Below, piece by piece: positions 35,109-44,407 of a DNA stretch of 64,000 nucleotides. Made by a program: the position numbers and the translations under genes. The notes beneath the pieces are model-generated. The model was given only the letters and a program-made list of their open reading frames with translations, did not search any database and had not been told where the DNA came from. How positions within the stretch are numbered: the stretch's first letter is position 1; the number at the start of each line of letters is the position of its first letter. The stretch comes from Njordibacter sp028825405 (lineage in GTDB: Bacteria > Pseudomonadota > Gammaproteobacteria > Pseudomonadales > Balneatricaceae), in contig NZ_CP159829.1 in assembly GCF_047730065.1 (NCBI RefSeq), forward strand, positions 2,170,001 to 2,234,000, read 5' to 3'.

Positions 35109-36137
35109 TTAAGGTTTAATCATAAGCCCTTGACCATGCCCTGATGAGGCTAATTCTTGCATCAGTACACGCACACTCTTAACGTCTGTAATTGGCCCCA
35201 CTAACACCCGAAACAAGTCTGCACGGTCACTCGCTTGCTCTACAAATATATTAGATCTTCTAAACTCTTGCACCAAGGTATTACGCAACACCAAAGCTCC
35301 ACCAATTTTTGACATGGCTGCCACTTGCACGTAATAGCCGGCCACGCGTTTATGCTGTTGGCGAATTTCGTTCTCCAGCGGGACCTTCATAGGGGCCTTA
35401 GACTGGGTGACAGCTTTGTCAGAAGAGCTAACTATTTTGCTTGTGACACTATTACTGTCACTATTAGTTGCACTAGTAATTGCAGGTGACCTAAAACGAC
35501 TGGTTTTACGCTGTTTGCGAATGCTTTGTTCTAATGCAGGGCTCCATTGGCGCGCATCAATGGCTTCCACTAAGACTTCAGCCACACCTGTCTTGCGATA
35601 ATCTAACTTGCTAGCAGCAGCATAAGACAAATCAATGACTCGGTCACCATGAAATGGTCCCCGATCGTTGACCCTAACAATTACTGTTTTGTTATTGGCT
35701 AGGTTGGTAATCCGCGCGTAGGTTGGCAAGGGCAGAGACTTATGGGCTGCAGTCATGGCGTACATATCATAGGTTTCACCATTAGACGTTAAATGACCAT
35801 GAAACTTTTGTCCATACCAGGAAGCTAAGCCTCGCTGCTTAAAGCCTATACTCGAAGCCATGACGGAATATGATTTACCCCAAACCTCATAGCGACTCTT
35901 ATTGCCACCTCGACTGTGAGGCTCTACTTTAGGCACCGCGTCAGGCGCATTGCTCATGTCTTTATGCTGTTTAGGTCCCAAGTCTTGTTTAATGGCATAA
36001 CGAGACTCGGTTTTAGCTTTGGCCGCAGCAACCACTGCAGACTGAGAGACGCCACTGGGTTGCGTGCTGTTGCTAGAGCAACCACTAAGCAGTAGCACAA
36101 ACAAAGCGCTGACCATGATTCGATATTTATAATGCAT
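35109..36137 (-). CDS. rlpA: RlpA, septal ring lytic transglycosylase lipoprotein
   Basis: 342 residues. Lipobox LLLSGC places the lipidated cysteine at residue 20. The double-psi beta-barrel has RGLASWYGQKFHGHLTSNGE, MTAAHKSLPLPTYARITN and VRVNDRGPFHGDRVIDLSYAAA with the catalytic aspartate and histidine. A SPOR domain closes the protein (YYVQVAAMSKIGGALVLRN, LFRVLVGPI). It cleaves stripped glycan strands at the septum. It lies between mltB and dacA, the usual order. Confidence 0.95.
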   Translation of the reverse strand: MHYKYRIMVSALFVLLLSGCSSNSTQPSGVSQSAVVAAAKAKTESRYAIKQDLGPKQHKDMSNAPDAVPKVEPHSRGGNKSRYEVWGKSYSVMASSIGFKQRGLASWYGQKFHGHLTSNGETYDMYAMTAAHKSLPLPTYARITNLANNKTVIVRVNDRGPFHGDRVIDLSYAAASKLDYRKTGVAEVLVEAIDARQWSPALEQSIRKQRKTSRFRSPAITSATNSDSNSVTSKIVSSSDKAVTQSKAPMKVPLENEIRQQHKRVAGYYVQVAAMSKIGGALVLRNTLVQEFRRSNIFVEQASDRADLFRVLVGPITDVKSVRVLMQELASSGHGQGLMIKP

Positions 36138-36151
36138 GTTAATAACCTAGT

Positions 36152-37147
36152 TTAAGGCTGGGCCGTACCTTGGGCCATTCCTTGGGCGATGCCTTGAGCA
36201 ATTTCCACGACTGCTCTACTGTACCAAAGGGAGTGATTATAACGTGTTATGGCGTAAAAGTTAGCACCTGCCAGGCGATATTCACGGTCCTTTTCGGTTG
36301 AAAAAGCATATAAATTAAACTCTGCTTCTGGATCATACGAGCCAGGCATGCTCACACCCCTGCGTTGCCACTCTGCTAATTCTACACCTTGTCGCTTGGC
36401 TTTTTTACTGACCCATAAAGGGTCCACCTCTGTGTCCACCACCAACAGCCATGGTGCACCTTTTTGCCAATTGTGCCGTGCCAGATAATTAGCAATGCTA
36501 GCTATATTGTCAGCCTTGCTGTGAAATAAGTCGATGCGTTCGTCACCGTCTCCATCTACCGCAAAGTCACGATAACTGGTTGGAATAAATTGCCCCATTC
36601 CCACAGCGCCAGCAGCAGACCCTTTGACCAGCATCGGGTCTAAACCCTGACTGAAACATAAACGAAAGAATTCAGCTAATTGGCGTTGGAAAAACTGACT
36701 TCGACGAGGATAGTCAAAGGATAATGTAACTAACACACGCAGGGTTAGATGCTGGCCCATGTTAGCCCCATAATTACTTTCTATGCCCGCAATAGCGGCA
36801 ATAATCGCTCCATCAACTCCCGTAGTTTTGGCCATCAAATTTAATTGGTCTGTATGCTCAGCGGCAAATTCTATGCCGCGCTTGATACGAGAAGAAGTGA
36901 CTAAGCGCTGTTGATAACCACTCCATAACAACTTGCGTTCAGGAGCATTGCGTAATATCGGCACAATGCTTGGTTTTGCTGTAGTTTGTGCTAAGTAATT
37001 TACAACCTCAGCCTTGGTAAAGCCCAAACTATCGGCCTCATCTAACCACTGTAAAACATCTTCTCTTTGGTCAAAACTGGCATAAGCACACACATTAAAA
37101 AATCCTGCTAACAGGCCCAACCCGATTAGTTTTTTAACCCCATTCAT
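36152..37147 (-). CDS. mltB: Membrane-bound lytic murein transglycosylase B
   Basis: 331 residues from the ATG at 37147, eight bases after AAGGGAG; an upstream ATG at 37168 overlaps that site. The signal peptide ends near CAYA, so the protein may be soluble rather than lipidated since no clean lipobox is present. Catalytic glutamate in AIAGIESNYGANMG, followed by RRSQFFQRQLAEFFRLCFSQG, GSAAGAVGMGQFIPTSYRDFAVDGDGDERIDLF. The last residues repeat a GMAQGTAQ pattern. Confidence 0.94.
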   Translation of the reverse strand: MNGVKKLIGLGLLAGFFNVCAYASFDQREDVLQWLDEADSLGFTKAEVVNYLAQTTAKPSIVPILRNAPERKLLWSGYQQRLVTSSRIKRGIEFAAEHTDQLNLMAKTTGVDGAIIAAIAGIESNYGANMGQHLTLRVLVTLSFDYPRRSQFFQRQLAEFFRLCFSQGLDPMLVKGSAAGAVGMGQFIPTSYRDFAVDGDGDERIDLFHSKADNIASIANYLARHNWQKGAPWLLVVDTEVDPLWVSKKAKRQGVELAEWQRRGVSMPGSYDPEAEFNLYAFSTEKDREYRLAGANFYAITRYNHSLWYSRAVVEIAQGIAQGMAQGTAQP

Positions 37148-37382
37148 TCCCTTTACTCCCTTCTCCATAACAGCTTAACGCGAGGAACCTCGACCTTAAA
37201 AATGCTGATTGTATTGTCGGTTGTTAACATCTATCAGTTAAACAACTCAGTTCGTTAGCTTAAACAAGTTGATAGCAAATTTTTATCAATAGTTAAAATA
37301 GATTTAATTGGACACCCACCCTTCTCGGACTGCAAAATACATCTTACTACAATTTGAGTTATGATCAATTATTGGAAGCATT

Positions 37383-38165
37383 ATGACCACTTCTCCACTG
37401 CAACTTAGGCAACAAATTCGCAGCGCATCAATGACGGGGAATACCTCCGGATTATGTCCTAGCTTTGTGCAGGGCAATCTGTGTATTTTACCTGCCGACT
37501 ACGCTAATGATTTTTTAAAATTTTGTCATTTAAATCCCAAGCCTTGCCCTATTATTGGTATGTCTGAAAAGCCTGGTGATTTTCGTTTAAAAAGCTTAGG
37601 TCAAGACATCGATCTGCGCACTGACATTGCCCAGTATAAGGTATTTAATGACGGCCAAGTAGTCGCTCAAGTAACTGACATTTTAAACTATTGGCGTGAC
37701 GACTTGGTGGCTTTTGTGCTGGGCTGCTCCTTCTCTTTTGAAGAAGCTCTTTTAGCTGATGGTTTAGAGGTTCGCAACCTGACTGAAGGGGTCAACGTGC
37801 CCATGTATCGGACTAATATTGCATGTAAAACAGCGGGACCATTTGCTGGCAATATGGTTGTGACAATGCGCCCCTACAAGCCTGCAGATGCCATTAGGGC
37901 CATTCAAATATGTAGCCGCTTTCCTTCTGTGCATGGAGCCCCTGTGCATTTTGGCAACCCAGCTGAAATTGGCATTACTAACCTAAGCCAGCCTGACTTT
38001 GGCGATAAGGTGAGTGTCAACGATGGTGAAGTTCCAGTTTTCTGGGCTTGCGGTGTCACCCCTCAAGTGGCTGTTGAAAATGCTAAACCTTCTTTTTGTA
38101 TAACCCATGTGCCGGGTTGTATGTTGGTGACAGATTTACCCAATAGTACGCTAGCCATATTTTAG
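37383..38165 (+). CDS. D-glutamate cyclase N-domain family protein (DUF1445)
   Basis: 260 residues, the size of bacterial DUF1445 proteins annotated as putative hydro-lyases. Motifs include TSGLCPSFVQGNLCILP, NPKPCPIIGMSE, FVLGCSFSFEEAL, YRTNIACKTAGPFAGNMVVTMRP and GAPVHFGNPAEIGI. In the animal D-glutamate cyclase this domain is fused to a DUF4392 domain; here the DUF4392 partner is a separate gene four genes downstream. The family is linked to conversion of D-glutamate and 5-oxo-D-proline. First gene of a compact forward cluster with pxpABC. Confidence 0.85.
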   Translation: MTTSPLQLRQQIRSASMTGNTSGLCPSFVQGNLCILPADYANDFLKFCHLNPKPCPIIGMSEKPGDFRLKSLGQDIDLRTDIAQYKVFNDGQVVAQVTDILNYWRDDLVAFVLGCSFSFEEALLADGLEVRNLTEGVNVPMYRTNIACKTAGPFAGNMVVTMRPYKPADAIRAIQICSRFPSVHGAPVHFGNPAEIGITNLSQPDFGDKVSVNDGEVPVFWACGVTPQVAVENAKPSFCITHVPGCMLVTDLPNSTLAIF

Positions 38166-38179
38166 GTCAGGAAAATTTT

Positions 38180-38956
38180 ATGCTACTTAATTGCGATTTA
38201 GGTGAAAGTTTTGGTTCGTGGACTATGGGCCAAGATGCTAGGGCCATGACACACATTGACCAGGCCAATATTGCCTGTGGCTTTCATGCCGGTGACCCTT
38301 TGGTAATACAACGCACTTTGGCACTCGCCAAGCAGCATGAGGTGATGGTGGGTGCTCACCCAGCCTACCCAGACTTGGTGGGTTTTGGTCGCCGCTCAAT
38401 GCATTGTTCAAGTCAAGAAATCACTGCCTTTATGCATTATCAAATTGCTGCCCTTGAGGGTATGGCAGCTTGCCAAGGTCTGAGGCTAAGCTATGTTAAA
38501 CCCCACGGTGCGCTGTATAACGACATGATGAGTAAAGACAGTGTGCGTCAAGCGATTATGCAAGCCGTAAGTAGCTACCCAGTTAGAACTATAGATAATG
38601 GTGCAGCCAACTCGCCATTAAAATTAATGTTACAAGCCAATGCCAGCGCAGACAAGCATCTTCAGCAAGCCCAAGATATGAAGCTAGAGTTATACTTTGA
38701 AGCCTTTGCTGATCGGTGTTACGAAGACGATGGCAGCTTAATGGCACGTTCTAAAACAGGCGCTGTGCTTGATCATGACGCCATGCTCAAGCAAGTCCAA
38801 CAATTGGCCCAACACGGCACTATTACTAGCGCTAGTGGCTCCACTTTGCATCTTAAGGTAGATAGTCTGTGTGTGCACGGAGACAACGATACTGGTATTG
38901 CTGCCATCAAGTCTATTCGTCAATTGATGGAAAAACCATCGGCTCGAAAGGCTTAA
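38180..38956 (+). CDS. pxpA: 5-oxoprolinase subunit A (LamB/YcsF)
   Basis: 258 residues. LNCDLGESFGSWTMGQD, HIDQANIACGFHAGDPLVI, VGAHPAYPDLVGFGRRSM and YVKPHGALYNDM define the LamB/YcsF family. PxpA works with PxpB and PxpC to open 5-oxoproline to glutamate with ATP. It starts 15 bases after the preceding stop and is followed directly by pxpB. Confidence 0.95.
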   Translation: MLLNCDLGESFGSWTMGQDARAMTHIDQANIACGFHAGDPLVIQRTLALAKQHEVMVGAHPAYPDLVGFGRRSMHCSSQEITAFMHYQIAALEGMAACQGLRLSYVKPHGALYNDMMSKDSVRQAIMQAVSSYPVRTIDNGAANSPLKLMLQANASADKHLQQAQDMKLELYFEAFADRCYEDDGSLMARSKTGAVLDHDAMLKQVQQLAQHGTITSASGSTLHLKVDSLCVHGDNDTGIAAIKSIRQLMEKPSARKA

Positions 38957-38965
38957 TCTCAGTCT

Positions 38966-39679
38966 ATGAACGCTCACCAAACACACATCCAACTGGCTAG
39001 CGAAAATAGCTACATCATCTATTTCGGTGACCCTGATGCCTTAGACATTAGCCCCCATGTCAGTGCAACAATCGCCATAACCTGTGCTCAGATCAAGCAA
39101 CACTTTGGCAACCGGTTAATTGATCTGGTAGCTTCTTATGCGTCCCTTCTGGTTATTTATGACACTGATAAGTGTGACCATTTGTGGTCCAAAAAAGCCC
39201 TAAGGTCAATTTTAGAAGCACCTCAGGCCGCTCATCAAGATAGTGGCCACTTAGTTAACATGCCGGTTTTTTATAGCACCACATATGGCCCCGAACTCGA
39301 CCTGATAGCCCAAAGCTCAGGTCTTTCAGTAAACCAAGTCATTGATATTCACAGTGCCAGCGAATACCGCGTTTATGCCATTGGTTTTGCCCCAGGTTTT
39401 GCCTACTTAGGTGAACTAGACGAGCGCCTTGCTGCACCCCGACTGGCAACTCCAAGATTAAAAGTGCCTGCTGGAGCAGTGGCCATAGCGGACCGCCAAA
39501 CTGCAGTATATCCTGCAAGTTCACCAGGTGGATGGAATCTTATTGGCCTTTGTCCAACCCCCATGTTTAACCCAGAAAAAGCACCCCACATGCCTGTATC
39601 CGTGGGTGACCGAGTAAAGTTTAACCCCATAAACGAGCAGCAATACCTTGCTATGGGGGGCCAACTGTATGAGCTTTAA
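38966..39679 (+). CDS. pxpB: 5-oxoprolinase subunit B
   Basis: 237 residues. VYAIGFAPGFAYLGELDERLAAPRL, VPAGAVAIADRQTAVYPASSPGGWNLIGLCP and the terminal MPVSVGDRVKF are the PxpB/KipI signature, homologous to the N-terminal part of biotin-dependent allophanate-type carboxylases. It pairs with PxpC. Its last 11 bases overlap the pxpC start. Confidence 0.95.
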   Translation: MNAHQTHIQLASENSYIIYFGDPDALDISPHVSATIAITCAQIKQHFGNRLIDLVASYASLLVIYDTDKCDHLWSKKALRSILEAPQAAHQDSGHLVNMPVFYSTTYGPELDLIAQSSGLSVNQVIDIHSASEYRVYAIGFAPGFAYLGELDERLAAPRLATPRLKVPAGAVAIADRQTAVYPASSPGGWNLIGLCPTPMFNPEKAPHMPVSVGDRVKFNPINEQQYLAMGGQLYEL

Positions 39680-40631
39680 AGTACTCCAGCCAGGCCTATT
39701 AAGCCTGTTACAAGACCTGGGTCGGTTTGGCCAGCATGCCATAGGCTTGACCACCGGTGGACCTCTAGATCGCGAAGCATTTTTATGGGCCAACCGTATA
39801 TTGCATAACCCATCTAATGCCTGTGCCATAGAAATAAGCTTTGGTGGTTTGCAACTGCAAGCACAAATAGATAGTTATTTTTGTGTGACTGGAGCTAGTC
39901 TAGAGGTCACGGTTAATGGCATCAATAAAGCCCTATGGACCAGCCACAAAGTCAAGGCTGGTGACGAAATAAAGTTGGGCTATTCTAGTCATGGTTGTCG
40001 CAGTTATTTGGGTGTGGCTGGCGGTTTCCACATTACGCCAAGTTTCGGTAGTCAAGCCACAGTCATGCGCGAAAAAATAGGTGGATTAAATGGCGCTAAG
40101 CTCAAGGCTCAGGATAGTCTTGCATGTAACCAAACGGTTCAATTACGCCGCCAAGCATTAGCTGTGAAGGATTGGCCTTTATACGGTCCTCAAGGCCCAG
40201 AAACAAATATCCCTAATCAGGTTTTGCGCCTCTTACCCGGGTATCAGCATCATCATTTTGATGCGGCCACAAGAGCCCGTTTTTTTCATAGCCAATTCAG
40301 GGTGACTGATCGCAGTGATCGTATGGGGATGCGACTGGAAGGCCCCGCTGTGCCATGCCCATCTCAACAAATGCTCTCTGAAGGCATTTGCTTAGGCGCC
40401 GTTCAAGTACCTGCAGATGGACAGCCCATTGTTTTACTTAATGACCGACAAACTATTGGTGGCTACCCCAAAATTGGTGCCATTATGGCGCGTGATTTAG
40501 CCCAACTTGTTCAACTAAGACCAGGTGACGCAGTGACTTTTGAAGCCGTAGATTTATATCAAGCTCAAACGATCAACACCCTAGCACAGCTCAAATTTGA
40601 AGCGACTAAACTGCTGCATTTGAAGGAATAA
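39669..40631 (+). CDS. pxpC: 5-oxoprolinase subunit C
   Basis: 320 residues from the ATG at 39669. MSFKVLQPGLLSLLQDLGR, GGPLDREAF, CAIEISFGGLQLQ and DRSDRMGMRLEGPAVP, together with the closing IGGYPKIGAIMARDLAQL, are the PxpC/KipA signature. It completes the PxpABC enzyme. Upstream in-frame ATG at 39648 lies inside pxpB and lacks a matching start context. Confidence 0.95.
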   Translation: MSFKVLQPGLLSLLQDLGRFGQHAIGLTTGGPLDREAFLWANRILHNPSNACAIEISFGGLQLQAQIDSYFCVTGASLEVTVNGINKALWTSHKVKAGDEIKLGYSSHGCRSYLGVAGGFHITPSFGSQATVMREKIGGLNGAKLKAQDSLACNQTVQLRRQALAVKDWPLYGPQGPETNIPNQVLRLLPGYQHHHFDAATRARFFHSQFRVTDRSDRMGMRLEGPAVPCPSQQMLSEGICLGAVQVPADGQPIVLLNDRQTIGGYPKIGAIMARDLAQLVQLRPGDAVTFEAVDLYQAQTINTLAQLKFEATKLLHLKE

Positions 40632-40633
40632 AC

Positions 40634-41491
40634 ATGTCAAATGATCAACAACTAAGTCAACAGATTGAAGACATACTGGTGGCCCGAAACCCCCGTGGCA
40701 TGTCACAAATTAAGATGGCATTAGCACCGGGATACTGTCTAAGGGCGGCCCAAATTTTACAAACCTGCATCCAACAAAAGCCAGGTGCTACCATACTCAT
40801 AGGCACTGGTTTTCCAGTGGTAGGCACCTTTGAGACTGATGGTCCTGTGGGTGCTATTGCACTTTATGATAGCCTTGAGTATTTAGGCGCCGTGCCTGTG
40901 ATTGTGTGTGGTCAACCATTAATAGGAGTGCTTGCTGGACGTTATCGTACCCATGCCATTCGTGTAGGGGAACATGCCCATGTTGAAGGCGAAACTTTAG
41001 CAGCCCTGAACCATCTCAATCCTCAAGCCATAGTTTCCATAGAGCGCCCAGGGCAGGCTCAAGACGGTCACTATTATAATATGCGGGGTGAGAATATTAG
41101 TGAGCACACCGCTTGTTTTGATGGCTTTATGAAGTGGGCCAAGTGCCCTACTATTGCCGTCGGTGATGGTGGCAACGAAATTGGCATGGGTAAAGTCATT
41201 CATGCACTAAAAAAGCTGGATATCGTGCCTTCCGTAACAAGCGCAGATGAACTTATTGTGGCTGACGTTTCTAACTGGGGGGCATATGGTATGATCGCTT
41301 TTTTGGGTCTATGGCAACAACAAGACTTATTAGCTAAAATTAATCCTTTAGCCATTTTGCAGTATCTGTCAGAACTTGGCAGTGTGGATGGTGTGACCCG
41401 CATAAACCAGCTCACAGAAGATGGCCTGCCCGTGGGTGAAGGTCAATCTGTGATTACCCAATTGCGCCAACTCACAGGGTTTAATTGTTAA
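40634..41491 (+). CDS. D-glutamate cyclase C-domain family protein (DUF4392)
   Basis: 285 residues. TILIGTGFPVVGTFETDGPVGAIALY, NPQAIVSIERPGQAQDGHYYNMRGENIS and IAVGDGGNEIGMGKV are characteristic of DUF4392, the C-terminal domain of animal D-glutamate cyclase. Its gene follows pxpC by three bases, and a DUF1445 gene heads the same cluster, so both halves of the animal enzyme are encoded together with 5-oxoprolinase. It probably makes 5-oxo-D-proline from D-glutamate or the reverse. Confidence 0.88.
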   Translation: MSNDQQLSQQIEDILVARNPRGMSQIKMALAPGYCLRAAQILQTCIQQKPGATILIGTGFPVVGTFETDGPVGAIALYDSLEYLGAVPVIVCGQPLIGVLAGRYRTHAIRVGEHAHVEGETLAALNHLNPQAIVSIERPGQAQDGHYYNMRGENISEHTACFDGFMKWAKCPTIAVGDGGNEIGMGKVIHALKKLDIVPSVTSADELIVADVSNWGAYGMIAFLGLWQQQDLLAKINPLAILQYLSELGSVDGVTRINQLTEDGLPVGEGQSVITQLRQLTGFNC

Positions 41492-41524
41492 ATATGCTGA
41501 TCCAATTTAATGAAGGAAAAAAAT

Positions 41525-42412
41525 GTGCGTATTCGTAACCTGAATAGCTTTATCAAGGTCGCTACTTTAGGCAGCTTTCATGGTGCTGCAACTCAGTTAC
41601 ACGCATCCCAGCCGGCTATTTCTGCCCGTATTGCGACCTTGGAGGAAGACCTAGGGGTTAAGCTTTTTAAGCGTGACCAAAGTGGTACCAAATTAACAGC
41701 ACGAGGCCGCCAGCTGCTCCCTTTTGCCGAACGTCTAATCGCTATTAGTAATGAAATGAAGGCTCAACTGCAAGATGATGCGCCTCAACAAGGTATTTTC
41801 CGTATTGGCATTGCGGATACCGTGGCGCACTTATGGCTGAGAGATTTATTAGAAGTTTGGCGGGAACAACACCCTTTAATTCAATTTGAGCTAACGATTG
41901 ACCTCTCGCTTGCGCTTTATAAACAATTGGAAGAACATCAGTTAGACCTAGCCCTTATGGTTTATACTGGACAGGCTATTGCTGTCAATACGCAGCCACT
42001 AAGTGCCTTGCCACAAACTTGGGTAGGCAGTGAGCACTTTGCTAAAAGTGGTCGTGATATGAACATTGCAGCCCTTAGCCAATGCCCGATTTTAAGTTTC
42101 CCAGCCGCCACAGGGCCAGGCAAACATTTACAAGAATTATTTAGCCAAGTAAAAGAAAAGCCAAAATTTCATACCAGCAATTCTGTGTCGGGTTTATTGG
42201 CTATGGCAGAACAAGGCGCAGGGATTGCGCTGCTGCCGCAGCCCATTGTTGAAGAGGCCTTAGCAGCCCGAAGATTGACTCGATTCAATGTTGACCCAGC
42301 ACCTCCTAAGTTGAAATTTTGTTGCGGTTGGCGCAAGGACGAAGACCGTTTATTACCCCAATTATTAGCCGATAGTGCCAGCAAACTGGTCAATCAGATT
42401 ATTAGAGATTAA
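41525..42412 (+). CDS. LysR-family transcriptional regulator
   Basis: About 295 residues from GTG at 41525, which follows AAGGA by seven bases; an ATG at 41510 has none. The N-terminal helix-turn-helix reads FIKVATLGSFHGAATQLHASQPAISARIATLEEDLGVKLFKR, followed by a periplasmic-binding-like effector domain (GIFRIGIADTVAHLW, LALMVYTGQ, GAGIALLPQPIVEE). Same strand and tight spacing within the D-glutamate cluster suggest it regulates that operon. Confidence 0.92.
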   Translation: MRIRNLNSFIKVATLGSFHGAATQLHASQPAISARIATLEEDLGVKLFKRDQSGTKLTARGRQLLPFAERLIAISNEMKAQLQDDAPQQGIFRIGIADTVAHLWLRDLLEVWREQHPLIQFELTIDLSLALYKQLEEHQLDLALMVYTGQAIAVNTQPLSALPQTWVGSEHFAKSGRDMNIAALSQCPILSFPAATGPGKHLQELFSQVKEKPKFHTSNSVSGLLAMAEQGAGIALLPQPIVEEALAARRLTRFNVDPAPPKLKFCCGWRKDEDRLLPQLLADSASKLVNQIIRD

Positions 42413-42415
42413 GTT

Positions 42416-43273
42416 ATGAGTATTGTTTACCTTAATGGCACCTATATGCCAATTGAAGACGCCCATGTGTCCCCGCTTGACAGAGGCTTTTTGTTTGGTG
42501 ATGGCATCTATGAAGTTATTCCTTCCTATGGTGGAAAAATGGTTGGTTTTGGTCCCCATATTGATCGCATGATTGAGGGATTGGGAGCCTTAGAGATTGA
42601 GTTAAACTGGAGCCATGACCAGTGGCGAGACCTATGCCAAGAGCTGATTAACCGCAATCCTAAGAGTCAAATAGGTTTGTACTTGCACGTCACACGTGGC
42701 GCCGATATCAAGCGCCATCATCCCTATCCTAAAGGTGTGTCTCCCACTGTGTTTGCGATGCCAACAGACATCCCTCCGGCGCCGATTCCAGAAAGAGATA
42801 AAGTGGATGGGTATAAAGTAACCACCATGCAAGATGAGCGTTGGAAACGCTGTAACATAAAGTCAATTTCTTTACTTGGCAATGTCATGCACTACCAAAA
42901 GGGCTACAGCCAAGGCAGTGGTGAGGTGTTACTGTTTAACGACAAAAATGAGTTAACTGAGTGTGGGGCATGTAATGCCTATATTGTTAAAAATGGCACC
43001 ATGATTACACCGATCCTGGACCACCAAATTTTACCTGGCATTACCCGACTCATTGCATTGGGTGTGTTACAAAGTGATGGCAGTATTGCCGTGGAAGAGC
43101 GCACAGTGACAAGAGAAGAAGTGTTTGATGCTGATGAAATATGGATATCTAGTTCCAGCAAAGAGCTTGCTCCAGTGACGCACATTGATGGCCAACTTGT
43201 GGGTGATGGAAAGCCAGGACCCGTTTGGGAAAAAGCAGCTAAGCTATACAGCGCTGGAAAATTTAACTACTAG
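42416..43273 (+). CDS. D-amino-acid transaminase (class IV)
   Basis: 285 residues, class IV PLP fold. YLNGTYMPIEDAHVSPLDRGFLFGDGIYEVIP at the start, the PLP lysine in RCNIKSISLLGNVMH and AECGACNAYIV-like LTECGACNAYIV, then PGITRLIALGV. The CNIKS context is that of D-alanine aminotransferase (Dat), which interconverts D-alanine and D-glutamate with 2-oxo acids; a branched-chain aminotransferase is the alternative. It starts four bases after the LysR stop, beside alr, in a D-glutamate cluster. Confidence 0.88.
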   Translation: MSIVYLNGTYMPIEDAHVSPLDRGFLFGDGIYEVIPSYGGKMVGFGPHIDRMIEGLGALEIELNWSHDQWRDLCQELINRNPKSQIGLYLHVTRGADIKRHHPYPKGVSPTVFAMPTDIPPAPIPERDKVDGYKVTTMQDERWKRCNIKSISLLGNVMHYQKGYSQGSGEVLLFNDKNELTECGACNAYIVKNGTMITPILDHQILPGITRLIALGVLQSDGSIAVEERTVTREEVFDADEIWISSSSKELAPVTHIDGQLVGDGKPGPVWEKAAKLYSAGKFNY

Positions 43274-43283
43274 GTATCTTCCC

Positions 43284-44366
43284 ATGGCCCGTCCTAGCTA
43301 CATGGTAGTAGACCTTGCCGCATTGATTGCCAACTATCAATGGGCCCGTCAACTCGCGCCTCAAGCCCAAACTATGGCTGTTGTAAAGGCTAATGCATAC
43401 GGCCACGGGGCAGTTGCTTGCGCCCGTGCTTTACAACCGTCCGTGCCAGCCTTTGCTGTTGCCTGTATTGAAGAGGCTATGGACCTGCGTGATGCGAATA
43501 TCACAAAGCCCATATTACTCTTGGAAGGCACGTTTACAGCTGACGAAATAGCGGTCGCTGCAGCCCAAGACTTTTGGTTAATGGTGGAGAACCCTCTGCA
43601 GGTTGAGGCTATTTTAAATGCTCATGTATGCAGACCGCTCAAGGTGTGGATTAAAATCGATACGGGCATGCATCGACAAGGCTTGCACCCATCAAAAATA
43701 AAGGGCTACCGAGCACAATTAATGGCCAGCCCCAAGGTATTAGATGAGATGGTATTTGCCACTCATTTTGCCAGTGCTGATGAACTTAGTAATGACTTGA
43801 CCCAAATTCAGTTACAGCAGTTTTTGCAAACCACAAAGTCCTTTGAACACGCGCTCAGTTTGGCAAACTCTGCAGCAATAATGGCGTGGCCTAAAGCTCA
43901 TGCTGATTGGAACCGCGCGGGTTATATGCTTTATGGCAACTCACCTCTAGATCAGGACCATCCGTCTAGTCAGGGTTTAAAGCCTGTGATGCAGTTATGG
44001 TCATCGGTCATTTCTATGCGTCAAATTGAGACTGGAGAAAGTGTAGGCTATGGCCAAAGTTGGCATGCTCTTCGACCCTCAACCATCGCGACTGTGGCTA
44101 TTGGATATGGCGATGGTTATCCAAGGAGTGCAGCATCTGGTACCCCTGTCTTGGTCAATAATCAACGCGCTAGTCTTGTTGGCCGTGTATCAATGGATAT
44201 GATTACTATAGACGTAACAGAGCTGAGTGAAACTAAAATAGGTGATCCTGTGTGTTTATGGGGCCCTGGATTAAACATCAATGAAGTCGCTCAACATGCT
44301 GGCACCATAGGCTATGAATTAATGACCCGAATGACTCAACGCTTACCTATTCGGTATACTGATTAA
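43284..44366 (+). CDS. alr: Alanine racemase
   Basis: 360 residues from the ATG at 43284 (MARPSYMVVDLAAL). The PLP lysine is in AVVKANAYGHGA, and the catalytic tyrosine region is SVGYGQSWHA with VGRVSMDMITIDVT. Earlier in-frame starts would run into the transaminase gene. It supplies D-alanine for peptidoglycan and, in this cluster, probably substrate for the transaminase. Confidence 0.97.
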   Translation: MARPSYMVVDLAALIANYQWARQLAPQAQTMAVVKANAYGHGAVACARALQPSVPAFAVACIEEAMDLRDANITKPILLLEGTFTADEIAVAAAQDFWLMVENPLQVEAILNAHVCRPLKVWIKIDTGMHRQGLHPSKIKGYRAQLMASPKVLDEMVFATHFASADELSNDLTQIQLQQFLQTTKSFEHALSLANSAAIMAWPKAHADWNRAGYMLYGNSPLDQDHPSSQGLKPVMQLWSSVISMRQIETGESVGYGQSWHALRPSTIATVAIGYGDGYPRSAASGTPVLVNNQRASLVGRVSMDMITIDVTELSETKIGDPVCLWGPGLNINEVAQHAGTIGYELMTRMTQRLPIRYTD

Positions 44367-44378
44367 GGATAATGAAGC

Positions 44379-44396
44379 AGCCTTCTGACGAAGGCT
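44379..44396. terminator. Hairpin between convergent alr and rodA
   Basis: AGCCTTC and GAAGGCT form a seven-base stem with a four-base loop in the short gap between the convergent genes. There is no strong T run on either side, so termination is likely but unproven. Confidence 0.4.
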
Positions 44397-44407
44397 AACC
44401 CATTCAT

